From the NCBI RefSeq assembly GCF_008634025.1, contig NZ_PDCM01000002.1, positions 1,922,001 to 1,986,000 of the forward strand: a stretch of 64,000 nucleotides of DNA, written 5' to 3'. A program made the translations under genes and the position numbers. Positions 1 to 8,703 of this stretch are shown in pieces. The notes beneath the pieces are model-generated. The model saw only the letters and a list, made by a program, of their open reading frames with translations. It had not been told where the DNA came from and made no database searches. This DNA is from Streptomyces albofaciens JCM 4342 (GTDB lineage: Bacteria; Actinomycetota; Actinomycetes; Streptomycetales; Streptomycetaceae). Each line of letters opens with the position of its first letter. Within the stretch, counting starts at the first letter, position 1.

Positions 1-436
1 GTCGCCCTTCCGACGCGGCACGATGGCCTGCACCGGCATCGAGTTCTGCAAGCTGGCGATCGTCGAGACCAAGGGCCGCGGTGCCGCGCTCATCGACGAA
101 CTGGAGCGCCGGATGCCGGACTTCGAGGAGCCGATCACCATCAACCTCAACGGCTGCCCGAACGCCTGCGCCCGCATCCAGACCGCGGACATCGGCCTCA
201 AGGGCCAGCTGGTGCTGGACGCCGACGGCAACCAGGTCGAGGGCTACCAGGTGCACCTCGGCGGCGCGCTCGGCCTCCAGGCGGGCTTCGGCCGCAAGGT
301 CCGCGGCCTGAAGGTCACCGCGGCGGAGCTGCCGGACTACGTGGAGCGGGTGCTGACCAACTTTCAGGAGCAGCGCGAGGAGGGCGAGCGGTTCGCCACC
401 TGGGCCGCCCGCGCGGACGAGGGAGCGCTGAAGTGA
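1..436 (+). CDS. sirA: Nitrite/sulfite reductase, C-terminal part (start lies before the window)
   Basis: This is the last roughly 144 residues of an assimilatory siroheme-Fe4S4 reductase, which reduces sulfite to sulfide with six electrons in the cytoplasm. The cluster and siroheme ligands are visible: an ACTGIEFC segment with two cysteines six apart at visible residues about 10 and 16, then NGCPNAC at about 50-56, giving the family pattern CX5C...CX3C. Sulfite rather than nitrite is inferred because the next genes are cysH, cysC, cysD and cysN. The stop TGA overlaps the GTG start of the next gene, so the two are translationally coupled. The N-terminal ferredoxin-like half and the promoter are outside the window. 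Confidence 0.93.
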   Translation, partial: SPFRRGTMACTGIEFCKLAIVETKGRGAALIDELERRMPDFEEPITINLNGCPNACARIQTADIGLKGQLVLDADGNQVEGYQVHLGGALGLQAGFGRKVRGLKVTAAELPDYVERVLTNFQEQREEGERFATWAARADEGALK

Positions 437-630
437 GCGAGCGGGCCGCGCCGTTCTACTGCCCGTACTGCGGGGACGAGGACCTGCGCCCTTCCGGAGA
501 AGGGCACGGTGCGTGGGAATGCGGGGCGTGCAACCGCGCGTTCCGGCTCTCGTTCCTCGGACTGCTGGCCAAGGGCGTCACCGCCCCGGCCGGGCAGGCA
601 GCCAACCGCCAAGGGGGCAGCGAGATATGA
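433..630 (+). CDS. Small zinc-ribbon protein of the sulfate assimilation operon
   Basis: This 65-residue protein starts at a GTG that overlaps the preceding stop (GTGA), and its own stop overlaps the cysH ATG (ATGA), so it is firmly embedded in the operon. It has two CXXC pairs, CPYC near residue 10 and CGAC near residue 31, consistent with one structural zinc, and a short hydrophobic stretch (FRLSFLGLLA) after them. I do not know an assigned function. Its fixed position between sulfite reductase and APS reductase suggests a role tied to one of those iron-sulfur enzymes or to redox partner binding, but this is inference only. Confidence 0.85.
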   Translation: MSERAAPFYCPYCGDEDLRPSGEGHGAWECGACNRAFRLSFLGLLAKGVTAPAGQAANRQGGSEI

Positions 631-1334
631 CGGTGACTCAGCACCGTACGGAAGACGAACTGGCCGCGCTCGCCGAGCGGGCCGGACGCGACCTGGAGGA
701 CGCCTCCCCGTTGGAGATCCTCACCTGGGCCGCCGAGACCTTCGGCAGGCGCTTCTGCGTCACCTCCTCCATGGAGGACGCGGTCGTCGCCCACCTGGCC
801 TCGCGCGCCTTCCCCGGCGTGGACGTGGTCTTCCTCGACACCGGCTACCACTTCCCCGAGACCATCGGCACCCGCGACGCGGTGGACGCGGTGATGGACG
901 TCAACGTCATCACCCTCACCCCGCGGCAGACGGTGGCCGAGCAGGACGCCGAGTACGGGCCGAAGCTGCACGACCGCGACCCGGACCTGTGCTGCGCGCT
1001 GCGCAAGGTCAAGCCCCTCGAAGAGGGCCTGGCCGGCTACGACGCCTGGGCGACCGGGCTGCGCCGCGACGAGTCGCCGACCCGCGCGAACACCCCCGTG
1101 GTGGGCTGGGACGCGCGGCGCCGCAAGGTGAAGATCGCGCCGATCGCGCGCTGGACGCAGGACGACGTGGACGCGTACGTGGCCGAACACGGCGTGCTGA
1201 CCAACCCGCTGCTGACCGACGGCTACGCCTCGGTCGGCTGCGCGCCCTGCACCCGGCGGGTGCTGGCGGGCGAGGACGCGCGGGCCGGCCGCTGGGCCGG
1301 CCGCGACAAGACCGAATGCGGGCTGCACGGATGA
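627..1334 (+). CDS. cysH: Phosphoadenylyl-/adenylyl-sulfate reductase (thioredoxin)
   Basis: This 235-residue enzyme reduces activated sulfate to sulfite using thioredoxin. The start is the ATG at 627, coupled to the previous stop. A PP-loop-type N-terminal region (FCVTSSMEDAVVAHLA) is followed by CCALRKVKPLEEGL near residue 121, then CAPCTRRV near residue 208 and the C-terminal catalytic motif KTECGLHG. The CC plus CXXC cysteines are the Fe4S4 ligands of the assimilatory APS-reductase subgroup, so adenylyl sulfate is the likelier substrate even though an APS kinase gene follows. Its TGA overlaps a downstream ATG at 1331, one of two candidate cysC starts. Confidence 0.95.
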   Translation: MTVTQHRTEDELAALAERAGRDLEDASPLEILTWAAETFGRRFCVTSSMEDAVVAHLASRAFPGVDVVFLDTGYHFPETIGTRDAVDAVMDVNVITLTPRQTVAEQDAEYGPKLHDRDPDLCCALRKVKPLEEGLAGYDAWATGLRRDESPTRANTPVVGWDARRRKVKIAPIARWTQDDVDAYVAEHGVLTNPLLTDGYASVGCAPCTRRVLAGEDARAGRWAGRDKTECGLHG

Positions 1335-1402
1335 GCGGCCCCGGGGTGTCCGGCCACGGTGCGCCGGATCACGAGGACATACAGGACCTTCGGGAGCGGA
1401 AG

Positions 1403-1936
1403 ATGACGGGCGCCACGGTGTGGCTGACCGGACTGCCCAGTGCCGGCAAGACCACGATCGCGTACGCGCTGGCGGAGCGGCTGCGGGGCGAGGGCCACCG
1501 CGTCGAGGTGCTGGACGGTGACGAGATCCGCGAGTTCCTCTCGGCGGGGCTGGGCTTCAGCCGGGAGGACCGGCACACCAACGTGCAGCGCATCGGCTTC
1601 GTCGCCGAACTCCTGGCGAGCAACGGCGTCAAGGCCCTGGTGCCGGTGATCGCGCCGTACGCGAACTCGCGGGAGGCGGTGCGCAAGCGGCACCAGCACG
1701 AGGGCACGCCGTACCTGGAGGTGCACGTCGCCACGCCCGTCGAGGTGTGCTCCGAGCGGGACGTGAAGGGCCTGTACGCGAAGCAGGCGGCCGGTGAGAT
1801 CTCCGGGCTGACCGGCGTCGACGACCCGTACGAGGAGCCCGAGTCACCGGATCTGCGGCTGGTGACGCACGACCGGACCGTGCAGGAGTCCGCGGCGGCG
1901 CTGCACGCGCTGCTCACCGAGAGGGGACTGGCATGA
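1403..1936 (+). CDS. cysC: Adenylylsulfate kinase
   Basis: CysC phosphorylates adenylyl sulfate to PAPS. The 177-residue product begins MTGATVWLTGLPSAGKTT, with the P-loop GLPSAGKT close to the N-terminus as is normal for the family, then DGDEIRE, the FSREDR substrate segment, and RDVKGLYAKQAAGE. I chose the ATG at 1403 because it fits the usual family N-terminus and has GGGAG eight bases upstream. An in-frame ATG at 1331, overlapping the cysH stop, would add a 24-residue polar extension and cannot be excluded. The stop overlaps the cysD ATG. Having both this kinase and an APS-type CysH is common in streptomycetes. Confidence 0.93.
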   Translation: MTGATVWLTGLPSAGKTTIAYALAERLRGEGHRVEVLDGDEIREFLSAGLGFSREDRHTNVQRIGFVAELLASNGVKALVPVIAPYANSREAVRKRHQHEGTPYLEVHVATPVEVCSERDVKGLYAKQAAGEISGLTGVDDPYEEPESPDLRLVTHDRTVQESAAALHALLTERGLA

Positions 1937-2904
1937 CGACGGCCGCTGCCGTGAGCGAGAGCGCCGGGGGCTCCGGCGGACCGGGCGGGGGCGGGGACGC
2001 CGACAACCCGTACGCGCTCAGCCACCTGGACGCGCTGGAGTCCGAGGCGGTGCACATCTTCCGCGAGGTGGCGGGCGAGTTCGAGCGGCCGGTGATCCTC
2101 TTCTCCGGCGGCAAGGACTCGATCGTCATGCTGCACCTGGCGCTGAAGGCGTTCGCGCCCGCGCCGGTGCCGTTCGCGCTGCTGCACGTGGACACCGGGC
2201 ACAACTTCCCCGAGGTGCTGGACTACCGCGACCGTACGGTGGCCCGGCACGGGCTGCGGCTGCACGTCGCCTCCGTACAGGACTTCATCGACCGCGGCGA
2301 GCTGCGCGAGCGCCCCGACGGCACCCGCAACCCCCTCCAGACCGTGCCGCTGCTGCACGCCATCGAGTCGAACCGCTTCGACGCGGTGTTCGGCGGCGGG
2401 CGGCGCGACGAGGAGAAGGCGCGCGCCAAGGAGCGGGTGTTCTCGCTGCGCGACGAGTTCGGCGGCTGGGACCCGCGCCGCCAGCGCCCGGAGCTGTGGC
2501 AGCTGTACAACGGCCGGCACTCCCCCGGCGAGCACGTCCGCGTCTTCCCGCTGTCCAACTGGACCGAGCTGGACGTGTGGCAGTACATCGCCCGCGAGAA
2601 GATCGAGCTGCCCGCCATCTACTACGCCCACGAGCGCGAGGTCTTCGCCCGGGGCGGCATGTGGCTGGCGCCCGGCGAATGGGGCGGTCCCAAGGACGGC
2701 GAGACCGTCGAGACGCGTCTGGTGCGCTACCGCACCGTCGGTGACATGTCCTGCACCGGCGCCGTCGACTCCGACGCGGCCACCATCGAGGCCGTCATCG
2801 CGGAGATCGCCGCCTCCCGGCTCACCGAGCGGGGCGCGACGCGGGCCGACGACAAGCTGTCCGAGGCCGCCATGGAGGACCGCAAGCGCGAGGGGTACTT
2901 CTAA
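1933..2904 (+). CDS. cysD: Sulfate adenylyltransferase subunit 2
   Basis: CysD is the catalytic subunit of ATP sulfurylase and forms adenylyl sulfate from ATP and sulfate, driven by the CysN GTPase. The 323-residue protein has the PP-loop FSGGKDSIVML near residue 57, the LLHVDTGHNFPE segment, FGGGRRDEEKARAKER, and the C-terminal RYRTVGDMSCTGAVDS region. The C-terminus KREGYF matches the usual CysD end. The first 25 residues are Gly/Ala-rich and longer than in enterobacterial CysD. The gene overlaps cysC by four bases and is followed two bases later by cysN. Confidence 0.97.
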   Translation: MTTAAAVSESAGGSGGPGGGGDADNPYALSHLDALESEAVHIFREVAGEFERPVILFSGGKDSIVMLHLALKAFAPAPVPFALLHVDTGHNFPEVLDYRDRTVARHGLRLHVASVQDFIDRGELRERPDGTRNPLQTVPLLHAIESNRFDAVFGGGRRDEEKARAKERVFSLRDEFGGWDPRRQRPELWQLYNGRHSPGEHVRVFPLSNWTELDVWQYIAREKIELPAIYYAHEREVFARGGMWLAPGEWGGPKDGETVETRLVRYRTVGDMSCTGAVDSDAATIEAVIAEIAASRLTERGATRADDKLSEAAMEDRKREGYF

Positions 2905-2906
2905 CC

Positions 2907-4256
2907 ATGAGCACGATTGTCGACCCGGTCGACGTGGCCGCCACGGCCACCTCACTGCTGCGCTTCGCCACCGCCGGCTCGGTGGACGACGGCAAGTCCA
3001 CCCTGGTCGGGCGGCTGCTGCACGATTCGAAGTCGGTGCTGGCCGACCAGCTCGAAGCGGTCGAGCGGGCCTCGCTGGGCCGCGGCCAGGAGGCCCCGGA
3101 CCTCGCGCTGCTGACCGACGGGCTGCGGGCCGAGCGGGAGCAGGGCATCACCATCGATGTCGCCTACCGCTACTTCGCCACGCCCCGGCGCCGCTTCATC
3201 CTGGCCGACACCCCCGGCCATGTGCAGTACACCCGCAACATGGTCACCGGCGCCTCCACCGCCGAACTGGCCGTGGTGCTGGTCGACGCCCGCAACGGCG
3301 TCGTCGAGCAGACCCGCCGGCACGCCGCCGTCGCCGCGCTGCTGCGCGTCCCGCACGTCGTGCTGGCCGTCAACAAGATGGACCTGGTGGACTACGCCGA
3401 GCCGGTCTTCGCGGCGATCGCCGAGGAGTTCACCGCGTACGCCGCGTCGCTGGGCGTACCGGAGATCACCGCCATCCCGATCTCCGCGCTGGCGGGCGAC
3501 AACGTCGTGACGCCGTCCACGAACATGGACTGGTACGGCGGCCCGACCGTGCTGGAGCACCTGGAGACCGTCCCGGTGGTGGCCGACCCCTCCGAGGACC
3601 CGGCCCGCTTCCCGGTGCAGTACGTCATCCGCCCGCAGACCCCCGAACTGCCCGACTACCGCGGCTACGCGGGCCAGATCGCCTCCGGCGTGCTGCGCGT
3701 CGGCGACGCCGTGACGGTGCTGCCGTCGGGCCGGACCAGCACCATCGAGGCGCTGGACGTGCTGGGCGAGGCGGTGGACGTGGCCTGGGCGCCGCAGTCG
3801 GTGACCGTACGGCTCGCCGACGACCTCGACATCTCGCGCGGCGACCTGATCGCCCCGGCCGCGGCCCCGCCCGCCACCACGCAGGACGTCGAGGCGACCG
3901 TCTGCCACGTCGCGGACCGGCCGCTGAAGACCGGCCAGCGGGTGCTGCTCAAGCACACCACCCGTACGGTCAAGGCGATCGTCAAGGACATCCCGTCCCG
4001 GCTGACGCTGGCCGACCTCTCCCAGCACCCGGCGCCCGGCGAGCTGGCCGCCAACGACATCGGCCGGGTCGTGCTGCGCACCGCCGAGCCGCTGGCCCTG
4101 GACCCGTACGCCGACTCCCGGCGCACCGGATCGTTCCTGCTCATCGACCCGGCGGACGGCACCACGCTGACCGCGGGGATGGCCGGGTCGGCGTTCGCCG
4201 AGGCGGCCGAGGCCGCGGCGGCGGCCGCGGACGACGACGCGGAATGGGACTTCTGA
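2907..4256 (+). CDS. cysN: Sulfate adenylyltransferase subunit 1 (GTPase)
   Basis: CysN couples GTP hydrolysis to adenylyl sulfate formation by CysD. The 449-residue product is an EF-Tu-like translational GTPase: G1 motif AGSVDDGKSTLVGRLL near residue 27, EQGITIDVAYRYF (switch I), DTPGHVQYTRNM (G3) near residue 99, NKMD (G4) near residue 155, then two beta-barrel domains. It is the single-domain form, not fused to CysC as in some bacteria, which agrees with the separate upstream cysC. The C-terminus has an alanine-rich stretch before a final DAEWDF. Confidence 0.97.
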   Translation: MSTIVDPVDVAATATSLLRFATAGSVDDGKSTLVGRLLHDSKSVLADQLEAVERASLGRGQEAPDLALLTDGLRAEREQGITIDVAYRYFATPRRRFILADTPGHVQYTRNMVTGASTAELAVVLVDARNGVVEQTRRHAAVAALLRVPHVVLAVNKMDLVDYAEPVFAAIAEEFTAYAASLGVPEITAIPISALAGDNVVTPSTNMDWYGGPTVLEHLETVPVVADPSEDPARFPVQYVIRPQTPELPDYRGYAGQIASGVLRVGDAVTVLPSGRTSTIEALDVLGEAVDVAWAPQSVTVRLADDLDISRGDLIAPAAAPPATTQDVEATVCHVADRPLKTGQRVLLKHTTRTVKAIVKDIPSRLTLADLSQHPAPGELAANDIGRVVLRTAEPLALDPYADSRRTGSFLLIDPADGTTLTAGMAGSAFAEAAEAAAAAADDDAEWDF

Positions 4257-4257
4257 C

Positions 4258-4374
4258 ATGACCGGTTCCCTGGCCCTGGACGCCTTCTCGACGTTCGCGA
4301 AGGAGGGCGGCCGGATCGGCAGCGGCGCCCTGGGCAGCGGCCAGGGCGGCGTCGGGCGATGTGTGCGCCGATGA
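4258..4374 (+). CDS. Possible 38-residue small ORF after cysN
   Basis: An ATG two bases after the cysN stop opens a 38-codon frame beginning MTGSLALDAFSTFAKEGG and ending in CVRR. I do not recognise it. The interval of 211 bases between cysN and the sulfonate-binding protein has no other content that I can name. The close spacing to cysN would permit translation, but there is no clear Shine-Dalgarno sequence and the frame is short enough to be chance in GC-rich DNA. Confidence 0.2.
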   Translation: MTGSLALDAFSTFAKEGGRIGSGALGSGQGGVGRCVRR

Positions 4375-4467
4375 GGTACCACCGCCTGCCCCTTCCCCGC
4401 CATTCCACCGCTCTGCCGGGCCCGCCCTAGGCGCTGACCGCCCGGCCCTCCGAGAGGACCCCCTCCC

Positions 4468-5574
4468 GTGCCTGCCGTACGACGCCTCCGCCTCCTCGCG
4501 GCCGCCGCCACCGTCCCCCTTCTGCTGGGCGCGCTCGGCGCGTGCGGGTACGGCTCCCGCGCCAAGCAGGACGGCCAGGGCGCGGTCGCGGCCAAGGGCC
4601 CGAAGATCGACGGGCTCGACCGGGTGAAGGTCGGCTACTTCGCCAACACCACGCACGCGACCGCGCTGGTCGGCGACCAGAAGGGGTTCTTCCAGAAGGA
4701 ACTGGGCGGCACGAAGTTCGCGCCCTCGGTGTTCAACGCGGGGCCGGCGGAGATCGAGGCGCTGAACTCCGGCGCCATCGACATCGGCTGGATCGGCCCC
4801 TCCCCCGCCATCAACGGGTGGACCACCTCGAAGGGCAAGAGCCTGCGGATCATCTCGGGCTCGGCGTCCGGCGGCGTGTCACTGGTGGTCGACCCGAAGA
4901 AGATAAAGAGCCTGGACGACCTGAAGGGCAAGACCGTCGCCACGCCGCAGCTGGGCAACACTCAGGACGTGGCGCTGCTGAACTACCTGGCGGAGAAGGG
5001 CTACCGGGTCGACGCCACCACCGGCAAGGGCGACGTGACCGTCCAGCGCACCGAGAACAAGGTCACGCCGGTCGCCTTCCGGCAGGGCAGCATCGACGCC
5101 GCCTGGGTGCCCGAGCCGACCGCCTCCAAGCTGGTCGCCGAGGGCGGCCGGGTGCTGCTGGACGAGAAGAAGCTGTGGAAGGACGGCAAGTTCGTCATCA
5201 CGAACGTGATCGTCTCGCAGAAGTTCCTCAAGGAACACCCCAAGGCCGTCGAAGCGGTGCTGCGCGGCTCGGTGAAGACCAACACCTACATCAGGACCCA
5301 CCCGGCCGAGGCCAGGCAGGCGCTCAACGACAAGCTGGCCACCGCGGCCGGCAAGGCGCTGCCGGCCGACGTCATCGATCCGGCGTTCCGCAACACCGAC
5401 GTCACCGACGACCCGCTGGCCGCCACCCTCCGGCAGGAGGCGGACCACGCGGTGCGGGCCGGCCTGCTGAAGAAGCCCGACCTCAAGGGCATCTACGACC
5501 TCACGCTCCTCAACAAGGTGCTCAAGGCCGAGGGCAAGCCGGCGGTGGACGACGCCGGCCTCGGCACCAAGTAG
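4468..5574 (+). CDS. Sulfonate-type ABC transporter substrate-binding lipoprotein
   Basis: This SsuA/TauA-like solute receptor would capture alkanesulfonates or taurine outside the membrane. The 368-residue protein starts at GTG 4468 with GAGAGGA upstream. It has a lipoprotein signal, RRLRLLAAAATVPLLLGA followed by the lipobox LGAC, placing lipidated Cys near residue 28. The mature part has the NMT1/SsuA pattern: VKVGYFANTTHATAL, an INSGAIDIGWIG-like segment (LNSGAIDIGWIGPSPA), and RQGSIDAAWVPEP. Location directly after cysN and before an ATPase and permease supports organosulfur uptake. The exact substrate cannot be read from sequence. Confidence 0.92.
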   Translation: MPAVRRLRLLAAAATVPLLLGALGACGYGSRAKQDGQGAVAAKGPKIDGLDRVKVGYFANTTHATALVGDQKGFFQKELGGTKFAPSVFNAGPAEIEALNSGAIDIGWIGPSPAINGWTTSKGKSLRIISGSASGGVSLVVDPKKIKSLDDLKGKTVATPQLGNTQDVALLNYLAEKGYRVDATTGKGDVTVQRTENKVTPVAFRQGSIDAAWVPEPTASKLVAEGGRVLLDEKKLWKDGKFVITNVIVSQKFLKEHPKAVEAVLRGSVKTNTYIRTHPAEARQALNDKLATAAGKALPADVIDPAFRNTDVTDDPLAATLRQEADHAVRAGLLKKPDLKGIYDLTLLNKVLKAEGKPAVDDAGLGTK

Positions 5575-5606
5575 TCCGCCGCACGCATCCCCAGGAGGTG
5601 ACACCG

Positions 5607-6449
5607 ATGACGACCACCACGCTCAGCAAGCCCGGCACCCGGCCGTCCGCCCCGGCGGACGCGGGCGGCGCGGCCGCTTCGTACGCCGCTCGCATCGACC
5701 ATGTCTCGAAGTCGTTCGGCCGCCCCGGCGCGCAGCAGCACGTGCTGGACGACATCAGCATCGATGTCGCGCCGGGCGAGTTCGTCTGTCTGCTGGGGGC
5801 GTCGGGCTGCGGCAAGTCGACCCTGCTCAACCTCGTCGCCGGGCTGGACCGGCCCTCCGCGGGCAGCATCGAGACGCCCGGCGGCCGGCCCGCCCTGATG
5901 TTCCAGGAGCATGCGCTGTTCCCGTGGCTGACCGCGGGCCGCAACATCGAACTGGCGCTGCGGCTGCGCGGGGTGCCGCGCGCGGAGCGGCGTCCGGAGG
6001 CGGAGCGGCTGCTGGAACTCGTACGGCTCAAGGGTGCCTACGGCAAGCGCGTGCACGAGCTGTCCGGCGGCATGCGGCAGCGGGTCGCGATGGCCCGCGC
6101 GCTGGCGCAGGACAGCCGGCTGCTCCTGATGGACGAGCCGTTCGCGGCGCTCGACGCGATCACGCGCGACGTCCTGCACGACGAACTGACCCGCATCTGG
6201 CAGGAGTCCGACGACGGCGCCGCCGGCAGCGGCGGCCTGTCCGTCCTGTTCGTCACCCACAACGTGCGGGAGGCGGTGCGGCTCGCCGAGCGGGTGGTGC
6301 TGCTGTCCTCCCGGCCCGGCCGGATCGCCCGCGAGTGGACCGTGGACATCCCGCATCCGCGGCGCATCGAGGACGCGGCGGTCGCCGACCTTTCCGTAGA
6401 GATCACCGAACAGCTCCGTGGGGAGATCCGCCGCCATGGCCAGCACTGA
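5607..6449 (+). CDS. Sulfonate-type ABC transporter ATP-binding protein
   Basis: This 280-residue cytoplasmic ATPase (SsuB/TauB group) energises import through the permease encoded next. The start ATG at 5607 has a strong AGGAGGTG six bases upstream. Motifs in order: Walker A GASGCGKST near residue 71, Q-loop FQEHALFPWL, ABC signature LSGGMRQR near residue 151, Walker B LLLMDEP, and H-loop FVTHNVREA. The N-terminal 25 residues are a low-complexity extension. The gene overlaps the permease gene by 14 bases. Confidence 0.95.
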   Translation: MTTTTLSKPGTRPSAPADAGGAAASYAARIDHVSKSFGRPGAQQHVLDDISIDVAPGEFVCLLGASGCGKSTLLNLVAGLDRPSAGSIETPGGRPALMFQEHALFPWLTAGRNIELALRLRGVPRAERRPEAERLLELVRLKGAYGKRVHELSGGMRQRVAMARALAQDSRLLLMDEPFAALDAITRDVLHDELTRIWQESDDGAAGSGGLSVLFVTHNVREAVRLAERVVLLSSRPGRIAREWTVDIPHPRRIEDAAVADLSVEITEQLRGEIRRHGQH

Positions 6450-7389
6450 GACCGGGACGGCCGCCGAGGCCGCCGCAGCCGCCGACGAGCCGGTGGCGAA
6501 CGCGACACCGGCCGCCGCCGAGCCCGGCGGCTCCGCCGACCTGGCCGGGCTGGAAGCCGGTCTGGACGCCCTGGACACCACCGTCACCGACCGGCAGCCC
6601 TGGCTGCGCAGGCTCGGCGCCAAGGCGGTGCCGCCGGTCGTCGCCGTCGCCCTCGTCCTCCTCCTGTGGCAGCTCGCCTACCACTTCGAGGTCAAGGACC
6701 ACTACCTGCTGCCCAGCCCGGTCGATGTCGCCCGGTCGCTCCAGGACAAGTGGCTCGAAGGCACCCTGCTCGACTACGTGTGGACCAGCGTGTCGCGCGG
6801 CGCGCTCGGCTTCCTGGCCTCGGTGGTGATCGGCACGCCGCTGGGCCTGCTCGTCGCCCGGGTCAAGCCGGTACGGGCCGCGATCGGGCCCATCCTCAGC
6901 GGCCTCCAGTCGCTGCCCTCGGTGGCGTGGGTGCCCGCCGCCATCATCTGGTTCGGCCTGAGCGACGCCACGATCTACGCGGTGGTGCTGCTCGGCGCGG
7001 TCCCCTCGATCGCCAACGGCCTGGTCGCCGGCGTCGACCAGATCTCGCCGCTCTACCTGCGCGCGGGCCGTACCATCGGCGCGCGCGGGCTGACCGGCGT
7101 CCGGCACGTCCTGCTGCCCGCCGCGCTGCCCGGCTACCTCGCCGGCCTCAAGCAGGGCTGGGCGTTCTCCTGGCGCTCCCTGATGGCCGCCGAACTCATC
7201 GTCAACGCCGCCGATCTGGGCACCGGCCTCGGCCAGCTCCTCGAACAGGGCCGTGAGCTCCAGGACATGTCCTGGGTGCTGTCCGCCATCCTCCTCATCC
7301 TCGTCGTCGGCATCGGCATCGAGCTGCTGATCTTCGCGCCGCTGGAGCGGCGGGTGCTGCGCAGCCGCGGCCTGCTGGTCAAGAGCTGA
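6436..7389 (+). CDS. Sulfonate-type ABC transporter permease
   Basis: This 317-residue inner-membrane permease (SsuC/TauC group) has an alanine-rich cytoplasmic N-terminus of about 60 residues, then about six hydrophobic segments beginning AVPPVVAVALVLLLWQLAY. The ATPase-coupling EAA loop is AGRTIGARGLTGVRHVLLPAALPG. The ATG at 6436 is chosen because GGGAG precedes it at normal distance; a GTG at 6418 is in frame but lacks a site. The gene overlaps the ATPase gene and is followed three bases later by the chelatase. Confidence 0.94.
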   Translation: MASTETGTAAEAAAAADEPVANATPAAAEPGGSADLAGLEAGLDALDTTVTDRQPWLRRLGAKAVPPVVAVALVLLLWQLAYHFEVKDHYLLPSPVDVARSLQDKWLEGTLLDYVWTSVSRGALGFLASVVIGTPLGLLVARVKPVRAAIGPILSGLQSLPSVAWVPAAIIWFGLSDATIYAVVLLGAVPSIANGLVAGVDQISPLYLRAGRTIGARGLTGVRHVLLPAALPGYLAGLKQGWAFSWRSLMAAELIVNAADLGTGLGQLLEQGRELQDMSWVLSAILLILVVGIGIELLIFAPLERRVLRSRGLLVKS

Positions 7390-7392
7390 CCC

Positions 7393-8151
7393 ATGACCGT
7401 ACGACCGGCCCTCCTCGTCGTCGCCCACGGCAGCCGCGACCCGCGGCACGCCGCGACCGTCACCGCGCTGTGCGCGCGGGCCCGGTCGCTGCGCCCCGGC
7501 CTGCGCGTCGAGGTCGCCTTCCTCGACTTCAACGCGCCGAGTGTGCCCCGGGCGCTGGAGCGGCTGGCGGCGGACGGCGTACGGGAGGTGGTGGCCCTGC
7601 CGCTGCTGCTGACCCGCGCCTTCCACGCCAAGACGGACATCCCGGCCGTCCTGCGGGAGGCCGGTGCGCGGCTCCCCGGGCTCACGGTCCGCCAGGCCGG
7701 CGTACTGGGCCCGTCCCCCCTGCTCACGGCCGCCCTGGAGCGACGGCTGTACGAGGCCGGGCTGCGGCCCGGCGACCGGCGCTCGACCGGGGTCGTGCTG
7801 GCCTCGGCGGGCTCCTCCGACCCGGAGGCGATCGCAGTGATCGCTGAAATCGCGCGGGAGTGGCGGCGTACCACCGGTTGGTACTCCGTGCGGCCTGCGT
7901 TCGCCTCCGCTTCCCTCCCCCGCACGGCGGACGCCGTACGGGCCCTGCGGGCCGACGGCGCCGAACGCGTCGCCGTCGCCCCGTACGTCATCGCCCCCGG
8001 CTTCCTCCCGGACCGCATCGCCCGCGGCGCCGAGGAGGCCGGGGCCGATGTCCTCGCGGGCGTTCTGGGTCCGGCGCCGGAGGTGGCGCGGCTGCTGGTG
8101 CGGCGGTACGAGGAGGCGCTGCGCCGGGAGGCGCTGGCGCCTGCTGCCTGA
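7393..8151 (+). CDS. Sirohydrochlorin ferrochelatase-like protein (CbiX/SirB family)
   Basis: The 252-residue protein belongs to the CbiX class II chelatases and probably inserts Fe2+ into sirohydrochlorin to make siroheme for the sulfite reductase at the front of the operon. It shows VVAHGSRDPRHAAT at the N-terminus with the metal-binding His, RAFHAKTDIPAVL with the second expected His near residue 77, and a weaker second half (LASAGSSDPEA), so it is the two-domain bacterial form. Cobalt insertion for B12 is possible but the sulfur operon context favours siroheme. The stop converges on the next gene with only 10 bases between. Confidence 0.9.
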   Translation: MTVRPALLVVAHGSRDPRHAATVTALCARARSLRPGLRVEVAFLDFNAPSVPRALERLAADGVREVVALPLLLTRAFHAKTDIPAVLREAGARLPGLTVRQAGVLGPSPLLTAALERRLYEAGLRPGDRRSTGVVLASAGSSDPEAIAVIAEIAREWRRTTGWYSVRPAFASASLPRTADAVRALRADGAERVAVAPYVIAPGFLPDRIARGAEEAGADVLAGVLGPAPEVARLLVRRYEEALRREALAPAA

Positions 8152-8161
8152 CCGGCGTCCG

Positions 8162-8668
8162 TCAGCGGCGCGGCGGCAGCCGATGCAGTTCCACGTCCGT
8201 GAGCCGCCCCTCTCCCACCCGCGCCGTCATGTACGTGCAGTACGGCTGCCGCCTGCGGTCGGTCGGTGAGCCGGGGTTGAGCAGGCGGAGGCGGCCGTCT
8301 TCGGTGGTGGTGTCCCAGGGGATGTGGCTGTGGCCGAAGACCAGGACGTCCAGGTCCGGGTACCGTTCGGCGCAGCGGCGTTCGCGGCCCTGTTTCTGGC
8401 CGGTCTCGTGGACCACGCCCCAGCGCAGGCCGCCGAGTTCGGCGTACGCCACCTCCGGCAGGCGGGCGCGCAGCTCCGGGCCGTCGTTGTTGCCGTACAC
8501 GCCGATGAGCCGGCGGGAGCGGTCCTCCAGGAGGTCCAGCGTGGCGGTGTCCACCCAGTCCCCGGCGTGTACGACCACGTCGGCGCGGGCCACCTGCTCC
8601 AGCAGCTCCGGCGGCAGGGCCTTGGCGCGTTTGGGCAGGTGGGTGTCGGACATCAGCAGCAGGCGCAC
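8162..8668 (-). CDS. YfcE-type metallophosphoesterase
   Basis: This 168-residue calcineurin-like phosphoesterase has the complete metal-site series: SDTH at residue 7, HAGDWVD near 34, YGNNDGP near 59, VHETG near 89 in place of the usual GHxxG-type element, FGHSHIP near 115 and LNPGS near 130. The family hydrolyses phosphodiesters in the cytoplasm with Mn2+. The substrate is unknown. It is convergent with the chelatase gene and about 35 bases downstream of the CocE-type hydrolase gene on the same strand, so it may be the last gene of that operon. Confidence 0.9.
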   Translation of the reverse strand: MRLLLMSDTHLPKRAKALPPELLEQVARADVVVHAGDWVDTATLDLLEDRSRRLIGVYGNNDGPELRARLPEVAYAELGGLRWGVVHETGQKQGRERRCAERYPDLDVLVFGHSHIPWDTTTEDGRLRLLNPGSPTDRRRQPYCTYMTARVGEGRLTDVELHRLPPRR

Positions 8669-8703
8669 GGGCCGACCGTACCTCTCTCACGGGCGGACGC
8701 GGC

